The notes under the pieces were generated by a model. It did no database searches, was not told the DNA's origin, and was given only the letters and a program-made list of their open reading frames with translations. 60,000 nucleotides of DNA from Cristatella mucedo (Eukaryota; Bryozoa; Phylactolaemata; Cristatellidae): contig WPIO01000005.1 of the NCBI GenBank assembly GCA_009760855.2, forward strand, positions 8,220,001-8,280,000, in the 5' to 3' direction. Shown in pieces: positions 1 through 10,311 of the stretch. A program made the position numbers and the translations under genes. Numbering within the stretch: position 1 is the stretch's first letter; each line of letters opens with the position of its first letter.

Positions 1-132
1 TAATCGATTGGATTCGTGGTCAGCTTCCAGAAAAAGCAACCGATTTCAGAGAGATCCAGCCGAAATGCTTAATGTGGGCGTGGCCTCGGAGGCGGCGATG
101 GATCGTGCCTCGCCTTCAGCGCTCGCAGCTTC

Positions 133-134
<2 letters not shown>

Positions 135-221
<87 letters not shown>
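135..221. repeat. (GA)n microsatellite
   Basis: An almost pure run of GA dinucleotides about 85 bases long. Open frames across it encode only Arg-Glu or Leu-Ser repeats and are not genes. Similar (GA)n/(CT)n tracts recur at 44840-44970 and 52626-52739. Confidence 0.95.
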
Positions 222-225
<4 letters not shown>

Positions 226-1879
226 GGCTGCAGCGGCCCAAATTCGACACGATCCGGTGAGCGTTCCAGTTCCTGACAGGGCACTTTGAGGCGGTACTCA
301 AACTTCCGAGAGCCGCGGATTAAATTCTCAAGACCGCTCCATGATCTAAGCTCAGGTGTGCCTGGTTAAGGATACCGTAGCCGAATTAGCAAATCGCTTT
401 GTGACGTTCCCCGTCTAAATTTGCGGCCGCTCCTCCTACTCGGGTCGATTAGCTGTAATTGAAAGCGCCCCAAACGCTCTGCAAATCGTGTTCTATAATT
501 CCCGGACTTTTCAGAGGCATGACCTCTAGGTAAAACACTAGTCAGGTCATCTAGAGCTCAGTGGTAAAGTGCCCCCTGGGTCTTAGCCGCAGGCGCGCAG
601 TCGGGGTCTAGGCCTGGGTCTAGGCCGCAGGCGCGCCGCCGTCCTTCAGCCGGTTAAAATGAAGAAGCTGCAGCAGCGAGCGTCGCGTTCGTGGCTTGTT
701 CAGCGAGCGCAGGGGCAAGAATTTCACCGGCTCCACTCGAGCGCCTCGAATACGTTCGAGCGAGCTTATCTGGCGTTATGTCTGCACGGTACGTAGCGAC
801 CTGGCGTCCATGACCTCTAGGCGCTGGTGGTGGGTCCAGGCGAGAAGTCTCGGAAAAGGCCTCGGTCATGCTCGCGGCTTAAGGGAGAGCCGAAGGTTTT
901 CACCGCTCTTTAAACCTCAAGCTGCGATGCAGTCCGATCCCAGAATTACTCGCCAATCGAAGATTTCCGGGGGAGGGGGCTGTCAGAGTAACTCAACTTC
1001 GTTTGCTACGCTGCAGGTCTGTATCCAGGATTGTTTTCCGGGGATGGGGGTTGAACCTTGTCCTTAAATGGGTGTACCCGAGTTACAGGATTCGCCTAGT
1101 CCAACGCTCAATTTCCTCTTACCAAAAAAGCGTAGCAAACCCAGAGCGAAGCAGCTTCATTACAAGCAAGAACGGAGCCAGGATCAGCTCGGTGTGGCAT
1201 CGTGGAGGTAATCGGCACCCAGCATTAGCGCGAAAACGGGTCTTGCAAATCTGGACGACTCCTTGAGAGAGCGCTCGGGCGTAGCAGCCGATAATGACAG
1301 CGTCAGAATAAGGGGGCGCGGCAGTCGGCAGACAATCGGCCGTGGTAGCCGTGCACGGCTCGTCCAGCGTCTGCTCCAGCAGACCAGCGAGAGAATAGTT
1401 GATTTTTTGACATTCTCCAGTGTCTCATCTATCTATACGCGGTTACAAACGTCGTGTGCGGCTTCTACATCCGATCAGAATTAGGTCGCCAAAGCAGAGC
1501 TCGTAGCAGTGCTAGTCTCAGCCGAGGCGCTATGAATACCGACCACCTCTTAACCTTGTATCGAGGCTAGCGACTTTTAGGTGCTGCACCAATGCACTCG
1601 GGTATGCCGACAGTGGCAGGAACACGGCAGGAACGATGAGCGCTCATACCTTAGCATATCAAGTCCGTATCCGTAATGTAGACAAGTCTACTTGACAGCA
1701 GTGGATTTGATTACAAACGTTCGACAGCGGCCATCGACGTACACCAGCGACTCTCTGGCATAGAGCTCAAGTAAACTCAAATGCCATTGCCGAGTCCGAA
1801 GTCACAGCTACTTGCCTATCTCACGGCGCCGGCTTTTATAGATAATCGCATCATCTCGCATAGCCGTGAATAATGATTA
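222..1879. other. Left flank, mostly nothing recognised
   Basis: No convincing gene, RNA or known element is seen. Short open frames here have no recognisable composition or domain. The only repeat-like piece is at about 495-590, which resembles 17695-17795 and is listed separately. Confidence 0.5.
495..590 (+). repeat. Dispersed repeat fragment (copy 1)
   Basis: The segment reads ...TTTTCAGAGGCATGACCTCT... and ...GGTAAAGTGCCCCCT.... It resembles 17695-17795, with the same block order and spacing. In the second copy the sequence runs directly into a tRNA-derived SINE, so this may be the 5' part of a composite SINE. Confidence 0.6.
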
Positions 1880-2993
1880 TCAGTCGTAATCCGGCTGGTT
1901 TAGCTGGCGCCGCCTTTTCAATGTCGAGGCGATATTTATGTAGCTGATGCTGCCAAAGGATTTGGCCAGCTCGAGAAATTCGGTGGCAAAGTACCAGCTG
2001 GCAAATTCTGCAATTTTATCCGAATCATTTGCAGCGAGCTGATTCCGACATGACATACGTGCAAACAAACGTAGCATCTCCGCTAAGCCAGCGCTGAATC
2101 GGAAACCGAATTCAATGAGGATCTTGTCGTTCGCAACGTTGAAGAATTCAGCAAGGATTAAATGATCATTCGTATTCATGCACTCATCTAGACGAGGCCT
2201 ACATCGTCGAGCGTAGTTATCTTTCGTGTTCGGTGCATCTACCGAATTAGCGAAACACAAGTCTTTGACCTTGACCATCTGGTAAGGGTAGACAGCTTTC
2301 GCATCTCACTATAGCCTGGTCATCTGTTTGCACAATCTCTGCGATAGCTCGAGTGTGATGAGCAGAATTCCCTTTTATCAGACGCAAGATGAAGGCAGAT
2401 TTGAACGTGAGCTTGTTGATGAGCAGCCGCGTTGCATCAGCTCGCTGCTCAGCATTCAGCCACGATACCGCCAGCGTCTCACCCTGATTCAAAACGACTC
2501 GCCTCGGCTGTAGCTCTTTCTGATCCGGTCCTGCACTTGACTTCTGCTTGTTAAGCAGCTGGTCTTTGCGCTTGTACGATATAGTCCCCGAAACGTAGTG
2601 CCATCGATCAAAGCGACGAACGGACGGACGTACGGAGCGCCATTCTCGCACCAGTTTTCACTCCATTCAAGCAACCAGTGCGCGGTGAGCCAGCCGGCAC
2701 CGGCAGTCTCCGTAGTACGCGAGGTCATTTATGTTCTTTGTCAGTGCCTGCCGGCAGTTGATCTTGCGGTCTTCGTTGGTCGCAACGTTCGTAGCCCGGT
2801 GCGAGGCAATTACGGATAGGAAGCCCCCGATTCGACTGACGTCGACCGACGACCGTGCAGGTGCCCGTGCAGGAGCGCATCGTGTGCCGATCGTATGCCC
2901 AAAGTCAACAAGTCGTCCGCGAAACACGCCGTTCTCGATCTCGACAAAGTAGACGACGAGGGCCGGCTGCTCTTTCATGCTCGTAGCCGGCAT
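1880..2993 (-). pseudogene. Unrecognised minus-strand coding-like region
   Basis: Several overlapping or abutting open frames on the minus strand have protein-like composition. One starts at the ATG at 2993 (MPATSMKEQPALVVYFVEIE), others run through about 2728-2489 and 2651-2247, and the last is 2278-1880. They would need frame changes or introns to be joined. I recognise no domain. A TATAAAAAA box on the same strand at 17329-17337 would lie about 130 bases upstream of the 2993 ATG if the integrated virus between them were removed. It could be a host gene or host pseudogene disrupted by that insertion, or a chance set of frames. Low confidence. Confidence 0.25.
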
Positions 2994-2997
2994 GTCT

Positions 2998-3002
2998 CAG
3001 CA
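2998..3002. repeat. Target-site duplication, left copy
   Basis: CAGCA sits immediately outside the left inverted repeat and matches 17211-17215 outside the right repeat. Integrases of this class make short staggered cuts (6 bp in canonical Polintons). Only 5 bp are unambiguous here, because the sixth base would overlap the terminal base of the right repeat. Confidence 0.7.
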
Positions 3003-3223
3003 AGTAGTTACGTTTTTGAACGTTATAGAGCCTAGGGCTCAGCCTCGACTCTCAATCTCGCACAGCTCCAATGAGTGTCTTCGTCTGAGACCCAAGTCTC
3101 CATAACTTTCAAAATAGAACTACTCGCTCAACACTAGACTCGCTATCGCTCGGCATAGTGTTTTCACCTACTTCGTTGTTATATCCCACCGCACTATAAC
3201 ACAATAAAATTTGATTTAAAGAA
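3003..3223 (+). repeat. Left terminal inverted repeat
   Basis: It matches the reverse complement of 16991-17210 over its whole length with scattered mismatches. The first bases AGTAGTTACG pair with the last bases CATAACTACT of the element. A block around 3119-3164 is identical in both copies. The repeat is less AT-rich than the element interior. Confidence 0.93.
3130..3162. promoter_or_regulatory. Stem-loop inside the left inverted repeat
   Basis: AACACTA at 3130-3136 pairs with TAGTGTT at 3156-3162 across a 19-base loop that contains CTCGCTATCGCTCG. The identical structure is at 17052-17084. It lies in the longest perfectly conserved block of the two repeats. A role as replication origin, terminal-protein or integrase binding site is possible but only inferred. 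Confidence 0.45.
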
Positions 3224-3244
3224 ACAATTTATATAGTATAAGAT

Positions 3245-6200
3245 ATGTCTAACAATGATTATGTTATGCGACGTGAGGGTGAACATTTTAGCGATCACGC
3301 TAGACGTGTTAGAGAAGAAGTATGAAGAAGAGCAGGACTTTTGCCCAAGTGTCCATTTTCAAAGGCTAGTTTAGATAAAATGATATCTAGCTTGCAAGTA
3401 ATTCCAAATAAAAAAGTAGAAATTCCTCTCAAAAGTAAAGAAGTAAAGAATCTGCAATGGTCATTTGAGAGAGAATCAAGAAGATTAGTGAGAATTGAGG
3501 AGATTGGTTGATTTTAGGCAAAACGTCATCTGATGGTAAGTTTATGGACTATGAGTATGTTGGTTTAGATAGAGGTGAAATAGACTTTGATAAAATTTAT
3601 GATAGTACTGCCGATGCGCTTATTAGAGTGATAAGGGACATACTCAAGAACAGGAAAGATCTAAAAATGACAATGATTGTATCTCCAGTTCTAGAATCAG
3701 AAAACGGAGCTTTCTGCTATCAGCCATTTTCTGGCATACCTAATGTAAAGATAAATAGATCTAGTAATATTGAGTCTATTATTAAAGTGCAATTCGCTTC
3801 TTTTAAGGAGAGGATTGAAGAATGGCTAGAGAAAGGATCTAGTTGGAGCCTGTCTGCAACTAATGCTTTATATGCAAAGTTTACTCATTTTAGACATCGT
3901 TTTGGAGAGAGTTATTTACCTATGCCTAAAGGATTAGAGAAAAAGAGATCAACCTTGAATATTAAGAATGAATCAGATAACTGTTGCGCATTGTGGTGTG
4001 TACTAAGATTTCTTCATCCTAGAGATAATCATCCAGAGTCAATTGCAGATCTAAATAATTTTTGAAAAATATAATCATCTTAATCCTACTTTGACTGACT
4101 TGTTTAATGTAAGACCTGGTTATTCTCAAGCGCTAAGTGTTTCAGGTATACCTACTTTAGCAAAACTGTTTGACTATGAAGGAAAAAGAAGAAGTTTTAA
4201 AATTGCTTGAGGGACCAAGAGAGACGTAAGAGAGTTAGTACAGAATCTACTAAAGGAAGTAGATTCAATCAAGAATGTGTTGCGAGAGACTCTTCCCAAG
4301 TATAAGAAATATAATTATGAGACTATGACCAACGAAGAGAGTAAGGCATACAACTCAGCAACTGTCTGTTAGATTTGCAATTTAGACTTGAATAATGATA
4401 CGGTTTTATATCACTGTTATCTTACTAGTAAATATCGAGGTGCTGCACACAACGAGTGTATTCTTAATGTTAGTATTAATCCAGATAAGTTTAAACTTCC
4501 GATATTTACACACAACCTAAACGGATATGATTCACACTTGTTAGTTCAAGAGTTTCATGGTCAAAAACTTAAAAAAGCGTAGTTGCAAATAATATGGAAA
4601 AATATATAAACATTGAAATCGGAGCTCTTAGTTGTAGAGATTCACTTCAGTTGATGAATAAAGGATTGCCAGACTTAGTTAAAAATGTTGTTAAGTCAGA
4701 GAAACCGCTAACGTATACTAGGGAGAAGTTTTATATGCTTAGCGATAAAGAATTTGAATTGTTATCAGCAACGGGAGTTTTTACGTATGAATATGTTGAT
4801 TCTTTCTCAAAGTCAGAAGATAAAAGTTTACCGCCAATAAAAAGTTTTTATAGCACATTGAACGACAGCAACATTGGAGAAAAGGATTATGATAGAGCGC
4901 AAGAAGTGTGGAAATTAAGGAAGAAGATTGACCCACTCACTGAAGATTCGTTAGAAATATATAGTGATATTTATCTCACAATGGATGTTTTTCAACTAGC
5001 TATGTTGTTTTTCAACATTTTAGACATCTTTCAAAGAAAATAGATATGTTGGATCCTGCAAACTTTCTTACTGCTCCTGGTTTAACTTGGTGTGCAGGGT
5101 TAAGATTTTCAAAAGTAAGATTAGATTTGTTATCAAATTTTGAAGACTTTAATTTCTTTGAGAGTGCAATCAGAGGAGGTATAACGCAAGCATATTGCAG
5201 GCATGTTAAGGCTAACAACCAAATGGCATCTAATTATGATAGCACAAAGAAGAAGAGTTGGCTACTCTATGTTGATGCGAACTCGCTTTATGCAACTGCG
5301 ATGACTGAATTCCTACCAACAAGTAATTTTAAGTTTTTAGATGAGAAGCGGATTAAGTCATTTACAAACAAAAAATACTAGGAATAAAAGAAAAATTCAA
5401 AGACTGGCTATGCTTTTGAGGTTGACATGCACAGTCCAAAGGATTTACATAATGTTTATGCTGACTATCCTCTTTTACCAATTAAGAGAGAAGTTGCAAC
5501 AGATGAGTATTCATCTTATCAAAATAAAACTTTAGCTAAAGATGATCATGAAAGTAAAGTTGAGAAGTTGATTCTTGATCTGAAACCAAGAAAGAAGTAC
5601 ATAATTCACTATAGAAATTTACAGTTTGCACTAGAAAGAGAGTATATATTAACAAAGATACATGTAGTGATGAGATTTTCACAAAGCAATTGGTTGAGTG
5701 CTACATTAAAAATAACATTGAGAGAAGAAAAGAAGCAAAAGATGAGTTTTGAAAAAGAATATTATAAGTTAAAAATATAATGCATTCTTGGAAAGACAAT
5801 GGAAAATGTAGAGAGAGAGGGTAAACATTGAGTTATTTGATTTAAAGTTCAAAAAGGATGTTGAAACATCCAGGAAAGAGTTATGAGTGCAAGATTTAAA
5901 GATAGAAGACTTTTCAACATGGATCTTGTTGGAATAGAAACGAGAAAGTCTGAAATCTATCTTAACAAACCGATTTATTTAGGCTTTGCTATTCTTGAGA
6001 TATCAAAATTAGTAATGCAAGACTTTTATTATAATACAATGAAAGATAATTATGGAGATGCACTGACGCTTGCATATACTGATACTGATTCTTTAGTCAT
6101 GAAGATAAATACAGATGATGTTTACAAGGATTTTTGAGAATTATATTGATTATCTAGATCTCTCTGGATATCCAAAAAAATCAAGAAGTGTGCAAATTAG

Positions 6201-6755
6201 AAGGATTTGAGAAAATGATGGAAAAAATAAAGGAAGCTTAGGGAAATTTAAAGATGAGATCTCAGAGAAACATACAATTGACACAGAAACAAAGGATTTC
6301 ATTAGAGATATAAATGGAATTGTGATCGAGAATTCTGTTGTACTAGATGAGGGAGTTTTCTTAAGACCGAAATTATATTCTATGCAAATAGCAGTTTCAA
6401 CAAATAATGGTATAGAAGTGAAGTCTTCAGCAAAGAAAGCCAAAGGTACAAAAAAGGATGTGTTGTAAAGAAATGCTTATCACATCAGATTATTTAAGAT
6501 GTCTTGAGATTGGTAAATATTTTTATCGCAGTCAATCGAGATTTCAAACAAGAATCATCATATTTATGCTATAACACAATCAAAAAAGCATTGCATGCCT
6601 TTGATTCAAAACGATACTGGTTGGTCTGGGGAATCTGCAGCTACGCTTATGGAAACTATAGAATTGCCGATGTGTTGAGTAATAATCTAAATCCAGGTCG
6701 ATGTAACACTTGCGATATTGGCAATATTTATATAGATGCCAAAACGAAAGAGTGA
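3245..6755 (+). pseudogene. Family-B DNA polymerase (protein-primed type), broken
   Basis: This is the replicative polymerase of the element. The frame starts at ATG 3245, just after TATAGTATAAGAT, and conserved pieces extend to 6755, giving about 1,170 codons, normal for Polinton polymerases. A Cys/His motif (CxxC about 4370-4384, then HC and HNEC, the last near 4448-4459) precedes an exonuclease-type segment THNLNGYD (4508-4531). Palm motif A is DANSLY (5277-5294) and motif C is YTDTDS (6075-6092). The C-terminal part is 6504-6755, with DSKRYWL. Disruptions include in-frame stops at 3323, 4208, 4370, 5379 and 5385, and frame changes near 3507, 4062, 4585, 5040, 5780-5883, 6137 and 6470. No product can be made. 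Identity is very likely; the exact fold boundaries are inferred. Confidence 0.9.
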
Positions 6756-6792
6756 AGAAATCATTAAACCGAAGCAAAAATAAAAGTAGAAC

Positions 6793-6897
6793 ATGATATT
6801 CGAGAAAAAAGAGTTATATGAATTACAAATAGAAATGGAGTACGATAGAGCAGTAGAAGAGTTAATTTTTGAGATGGCAGGAATAAATTTATATTAA
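6793..6897 (+). CDS. Small 34-residue ORF after the polymerase
   Basis: A short intact frame from ATG 6793 to TAA 6895-6897, rich in Glu and predicted helical (MIFEKKELYELQIEMEYDRA...). It lies between the polymerase and the acidic-protein gene in the same orientation. No family is recognised. It may be a small structural or regulatory protein or a chance frame. Confidence 0.4.
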   Translation: MIFEKKELYELQIEMEYDRAVEELIFEMAGINLY

Positions 6898-6921
6898 AAA
6901 TAAAAATTCATTATTATAGAA

Positions 6922-7140
6922 ATGGAAAAAGTTGAAAATGAAAACGAAAGAGTTGAACAAACTGAATCTGAATCCGATAGTGATGATCCAGATTACGATC
7001 CAGACGAGTCTGAAGAAGAAGATGAGTCAGAGTATTCAGAAAGTGAAGGAGAGTATGATCCTAATGAAGGCTACGAACAAGCATTCGGTTTTGATAAAGA
7101 AGTTGATTACAATTACGTAAACGAAGAAGATGAACTATAA
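6922..7140 (+). CDS. Highly acidic 72-residue protein
   Basis: An intact frame preceded by TTATTATAGAA, the start context common in this element. The product is extremely rich in Glu, Asp and Ser (for example DSDDPDYDPDESEEEDESEY) with Tyr at intervals, and is probably disordered. Acidic proteins of this kind often bind basic proteins or mimic DNA, but no domain supports a specific role. It is one of the few undamaged frames in the element. An alternative frame over the same DNA is a Lys/Ile-rich shadow. Confidence 0.65.
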   Translation: MEKVENENERVEQTESESDSDDPDYDPDESEEEDESEYSESEGEYDPNEGYEQAFGFDKEVDYNYVNEEDEL

Positions 7141-7160
7141 ACAATTTATATTTACATAGA

Positions 7161-7436
7161 ATGGATGTTTCTAGAATTCTTAGTTGTGAACAATCAAGAG
7201 ATATGGCTCTAAAAATTTGTCTGCAAAAGTTAAAGAAAGTAGATCAAAGAATTGTCAAGCATTCACTTGATAAACTTATTCCAGATTTGGATAGCTCGTA
7301 CACTGGTGTTCTTGTTGAGATTTGTGATACACGTGATAAACTAACGGAGTGTAGAAATAAAATAAATACAATGCTGATAGAAGCAGAGAAGAAATCAAAA
7401 ACTCCAAAAACTAAACAGGGCGTTCAGATTAATTAA
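7161..7436 (+). CDS. Unknown 91-residue helical protein
   Basis: An intact frame with start context TTTACATAGA-ATG. The product begins MDVSRILSCEQSRDMALKIC and is charged and helix-rich. Its C-terminal third (residues about 60-85) has coiled-coil-like spacing and a basic end. No family is recognised. It sits in a run of small plus-strand genes between the polymerase and the capsid genes. The intact state suggests that it is a real gene or simply a short target for mutation. Confidence 0.6.
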   Translation: MDVSRILSCEQSRDMALKICLQKLKKVDQRIVKHSLDKLIPDLDSSYTGVLVEICDTRDKLTECRNKINTMLIEAEKKSKTPKTKQGVQIN

Positions 7437-7467
7437 TTTTGTATATTTTTGTATAATAGTATAGGAA

Positions 7468-7656
7468 ATGTCAGCAACTGAAGTAACTGATCCCAATCTT
7501 GCCACATCTGCAACTCTGCTGAAAGCATATGTTGATTATCTTGTAAAGTCTAGAATGATTGCATACGATCAACAGACACTAGACTCAGATATCTCAATAA
7601 TGACAGATACATCTGTTAAAAAGTTTTACATTGATGAGTGTGACACTAAAGCATAA
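7468..7656 (+). CDS. Unknown 62-residue protein
   Basis: An intact frame from ATG 7468, preceded by AGTATAGGAA, with a composition typical of a small soluble protein (MSATEVTDPNLATSATLLKA at the start). It is separated by 31 bases from the preceding gene and 18 from the next. No domain is recognised. Its Ser/Thr/Ala/Asp-rich start resembles that of the next gene, so the two may be related. Confidence 0.55.
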   Translation: MSATEVTDPNLATSATLLKAYVDYLVKSRMIAYDQQTLDSDISIMTDTSVKKFYIDECDTKA

Positions 7657-7674
7657 AAGGTAATCACTTCAGGA

Positions 7675-7988
7675 ATGGCAAATGTAACAACTGATCTTGA
7701 AGCAACAGTTAGATCAAAAGTTGATACTCTTCTTGATACACCTGGAGAAATCTCTGGATATACTAATGGATTGCTAGTCAGCTGCCAACACTTTCAACAG
7801 TTATCTCAGGCGTTGCAGGAATTGAACCTGATATTTCTGGAATTGTCAAGGATGAATGCTATGCAATTCTACCTGATATCTCTGATGGAACTAGTGTCAG
7901 ACAAAAGGCAACACTTGCTGCTCTTGCTGCTTCAGTTGTTGATCCAGCTGCTTCAGTTTCTGATACAATTCCAACAACTACTTTATAA
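7675..7988 (+). pseudogene. Unknown small protein, frameshifted
   Basis: The frame starts MANVTTDLEATVRSKVDTLL at 7675. Near 7790 the coding frame changes; the downstream frame ends at TAA 7986-7988 and reads Ala/Thr/Val/Asp-rich sequence ending DTIPTTTL. If the first frame is followed past 7790 it gives a run of Leu and Gln that is clearly a shadow. About 104 codons in all. Function unknown. It is the last plus-strand gene before a convergent minus-strand gene. Confidence 0.5.
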
Positions 7989-8086
7989 TTAACTTATTTA
8001 TACAGATCTTCAATGCCGTAGTATGTAATATTAAGAAAATTAGAAACTAAGAAATTTGGTGAGTAAAGTTTGACAATAGTTTCTAA

Positions 8087-8548
8087 CTATACAATTTTTC
8101 TATTTCTAGAAGATATAATGAAGGCTATTTTAACATTCGAATAATTTACTCTAGTCAAATTAATATCTTTTAATATAATTGATCTATCACTTATTTCAAT
8201 AGAACTAGTTGTTAGTCTGAAGTTGTCAGAAATTTTAAAATCTTGTCCACGCAATCCTCTAGCAACATCGTAAAGATCCTTTATCTTTAATTTTATCTTT
8301 GAATAACTTAGTTTTTTTCTTGCTGGTATATCAGATAATATAGCTAAAGAAGATTTATTACCACTAGAAGGATTACATATACTATCAACGTTCAATCTTC
8401 CTTCCATTTCTGAGATAGGTGTTTCTTTTAGATAAAGCATATCCATAGCAACCCTTATGAAGCAGTTAATAGGTACAGTACTTCTAATTGCATCTGCAGT
8501 TAAGGTTCCAGTAATAGTAGATAGAACTCCTGCTTTTCGATCGAGATA
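8087..8548 (-). pseudogene. Unknown minus-strand protein, convergent to its left neighbour
   Basis: A frame open from about 8548 to its stop at 8087, with an in-frame TAA at 8549-8551 just upstream. An internal ATG at 8446 gives 119 residues (MDMLYLKETPISEMEGRLNV...). The sequence upstream of that ATG also looks coding, so the true start is probably further 5' and is lost. The product is mixed alpha/beta in composition with many Ser, Ile and Lys; no family is recognised. It is one of the few minus-strand genes of the element and sits between the small plus-strand genes and the capsid genes. Confidence 0.45.
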
Positions 8549-8649
8549 TTATTTTGTTGCAATTTCATTTAAAAGAAAAAAGAAGTGTAAAAGAGCAAAG
8601 AGTTTTAGATTAATTTAAGAGCGAGAGTAGGTAAGGGAATATAAGTAAT

Positions 8650-8837
8650 TCAAATAGTTGTAAAGAATGATAAAGAAGTATTTGATAAGATAGAATTGTG
8701 GATTCGTGAGCTTTCTGCTGAAAATACTGGAGTAGTAAATTCTATTAGTGCTGCTGTTGATTGCCTTGCAAAATCTAGAAAAGTGCCAAAGTCATACAAT
8801 TGCTGAAATAAATAAACTTTTATCTGATATATAGAAA
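8650..8837 (+). pseudogene. Degraded small gene before the first penton-like gene
   Basis: A coding-like frame starts near 8650, right after GAATATAAG, the same leader seen before the penton-like genes, but at ATT rather than ATG. It reads IQIVVKNDKEVFDKIELWIR and onward, then changes frame near 8795 and ends at a TAG just before 8838. About 60 helical residues, function unknown. The leader and close spacing suggest a former gene that lost its start codon. Confidence 0.4.
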
Positions 8838-9442
8838 ATGTCGGATCTTCTTGGTGTGGCTAAGGATATTCTTAAAAATGTTTAGTCAATCAAAAAAGAT
8901 ACCATTGCAGATAAGGAAGGATCAAAAAATAATAAGTTTGTCTTAGGCATTAATACTGCTACTTCTAATTCTTGGATTACTATGCCTGCTGGGTTTACAT
9001 TTGCTGCTGTTAAATCCACCATAGCTCCACTACTAGGGTTTACTGGAACTGTTTATACAACAGACAAGACACTTCCACTATCTGCATACGATGCTGCTCC
9101 TGGAAAACAGTTTACACAAATAGTTGTAGATCCTGGAGGGAAAATTGTTTCAGAGAATGAAGTTTTTGTTTCTGACTTAAACTTAATTCTTATAAACTGT
9201 AATTTGGTTGCAAGTGGAACAAGTTGCATAAATAATATCGAAACGCAAGCTCTTAGAAGTTTTGCTTATAATTTTTCTATCCTTGGGAACAAATGATATA
9301 TGAACCGAATACTCTTGAATATCCTAATCTCGTTGGAGATTCTATTTCTGATATATTGATTACAATTACAGATCAAAATTTAAAAGTCTTAGATTTTGGT
9401 TCTCAGCAAATTACTGTTGTAATAGAAATTATTGAGATATAA
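8838..9442 (+). pseudogene. Penton-like / minor capsid candidate, broken
   Basis: Start ATG 8838 after GATATATAGAAA. An in-frame TAG at 8883 and a frame change near 9290 break it; the last part ends at TAA 9440-9442, seven bases before the next gene. About 200 codons. The middle is beta-rich with Gly/Ser/Thr (for example MPAGFTFAAVKSTIAPLLGF), and the end alternates hydrophobic residues (TVVIEIIEI), much like the ends of the next two genes. I infer a jelly-roll virion protein from composition, position and that shared C-terminal strand. Alternatively it is another structural protein of unknown fold. Confidence 0.5.
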
Positions 9443-9449
9443 TATAAGA

Positions 9450-10304
9450 ATGTCAATAAGAATAACTGGAACTACTAGTTCAGATACAAAAACTCTTGTT
9501 CCACCATTAATGCTTAGATCAGATTCTGGCTATAATAAAATAGGATTACGTAGAGTTGAGTTTACTTATACAAATAAAGTTTTAATGAATGTTACTTCTA
9601 ATGTAAGCAATTTTTTTTGGTATAAAGCAGGACTTACAGCTACACATTCATCTATTCAAATTGCTAATGGATATTACGACAGTAATAAGATTGTTAATGC
9701 TTTGAATACTGCTCTATCAGCAGTAGGTGCTTTATATGTTGTTGTAGTAGTAGAACACCATCTGGCGGAATAAAATTTAGTGTTGATACTGATGATAAGA
9801 TAATTTTACAAGTTTAAAATGATTACGTCGTAGTACTTGGAAGTAATGCGCCTGGAACTTCCTATTCTATTGGTGACTCTCTTGGTTTCAATTCAAATCA
9901 GCAGGGTTCGTTTGATGCTGATTTGGTTGGTGGAACTCCATATGAAGCAATTGAGAAAGCTATGTATTTCACTGGAACGTACAAATCTTGGAATAAGATG
10001 CAACTACCTGACCACTCTGGCGTGAGATGGATAAGTGTTGACTGTGATCTTGTTAATCCAGAAATGAATTACGTTGAATATAGAAAAGGTTTCTTAAAAC
10101 AATCATCATCTTTGTATATAATAGACACCGATGATATAAATCCCGGAGAGAAAGTAGATGTGCATATTCCGAATGTATTTATTTCTTCCTACAAGAGGAG
10201 ACATCAATGCCATAAGTTCTACAAAAATAAATTTAACAGATCAAAATGAGAATACAATAACTATTATTACTGATGTTGTTGCTACTATAGAAATTTTAAA
10301 ATAA
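9450..10304 (+). pseudogene. Penton-like minor capsid protein, paralogue 1, broken
   Basis: The start is placed at ATG 9450 because the next gene begins with the same residues (MSIRITGT) after the same AATATAAGA leader. The motif ANGYYDSNKIVNALNTAL (about residues 70-87) matches the Gly-Tyr-Tyr pattern common in Polinton penton proteins. A later conserved block contains SVDCDLVNPEMNYVE. The frame is broken near 9765, by TAA at 9815 and near 10195, and ends at 10304. About 285 codons, right for a single jelly-roll penton. It would form capsid vertices. Family assignment is likely but rests on short motifs. Confidence 0.65.
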
Positions 10305-10311
10305 TATAAGA

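Noticed and set aside
8-301. Open frames encoding (RE)n and (LS)n
   Set aside because: They only translate the GA microsatellite. The same applies at 44596-45190 and 52500-52946.
6150-6443. Minus-strand 97-codon frame inside the polymerase
   Set aside because: The plus strand here is polymerase coding sequence with recognisable blocks; the minus frame is its antisense.
7790-7992. Leu/Gln-rich tail of a 105-residue frame
   Set aside because: It is the shadow left by a frameshift; the neighbouring frame has normal composition and a good stop at 7986-7988.
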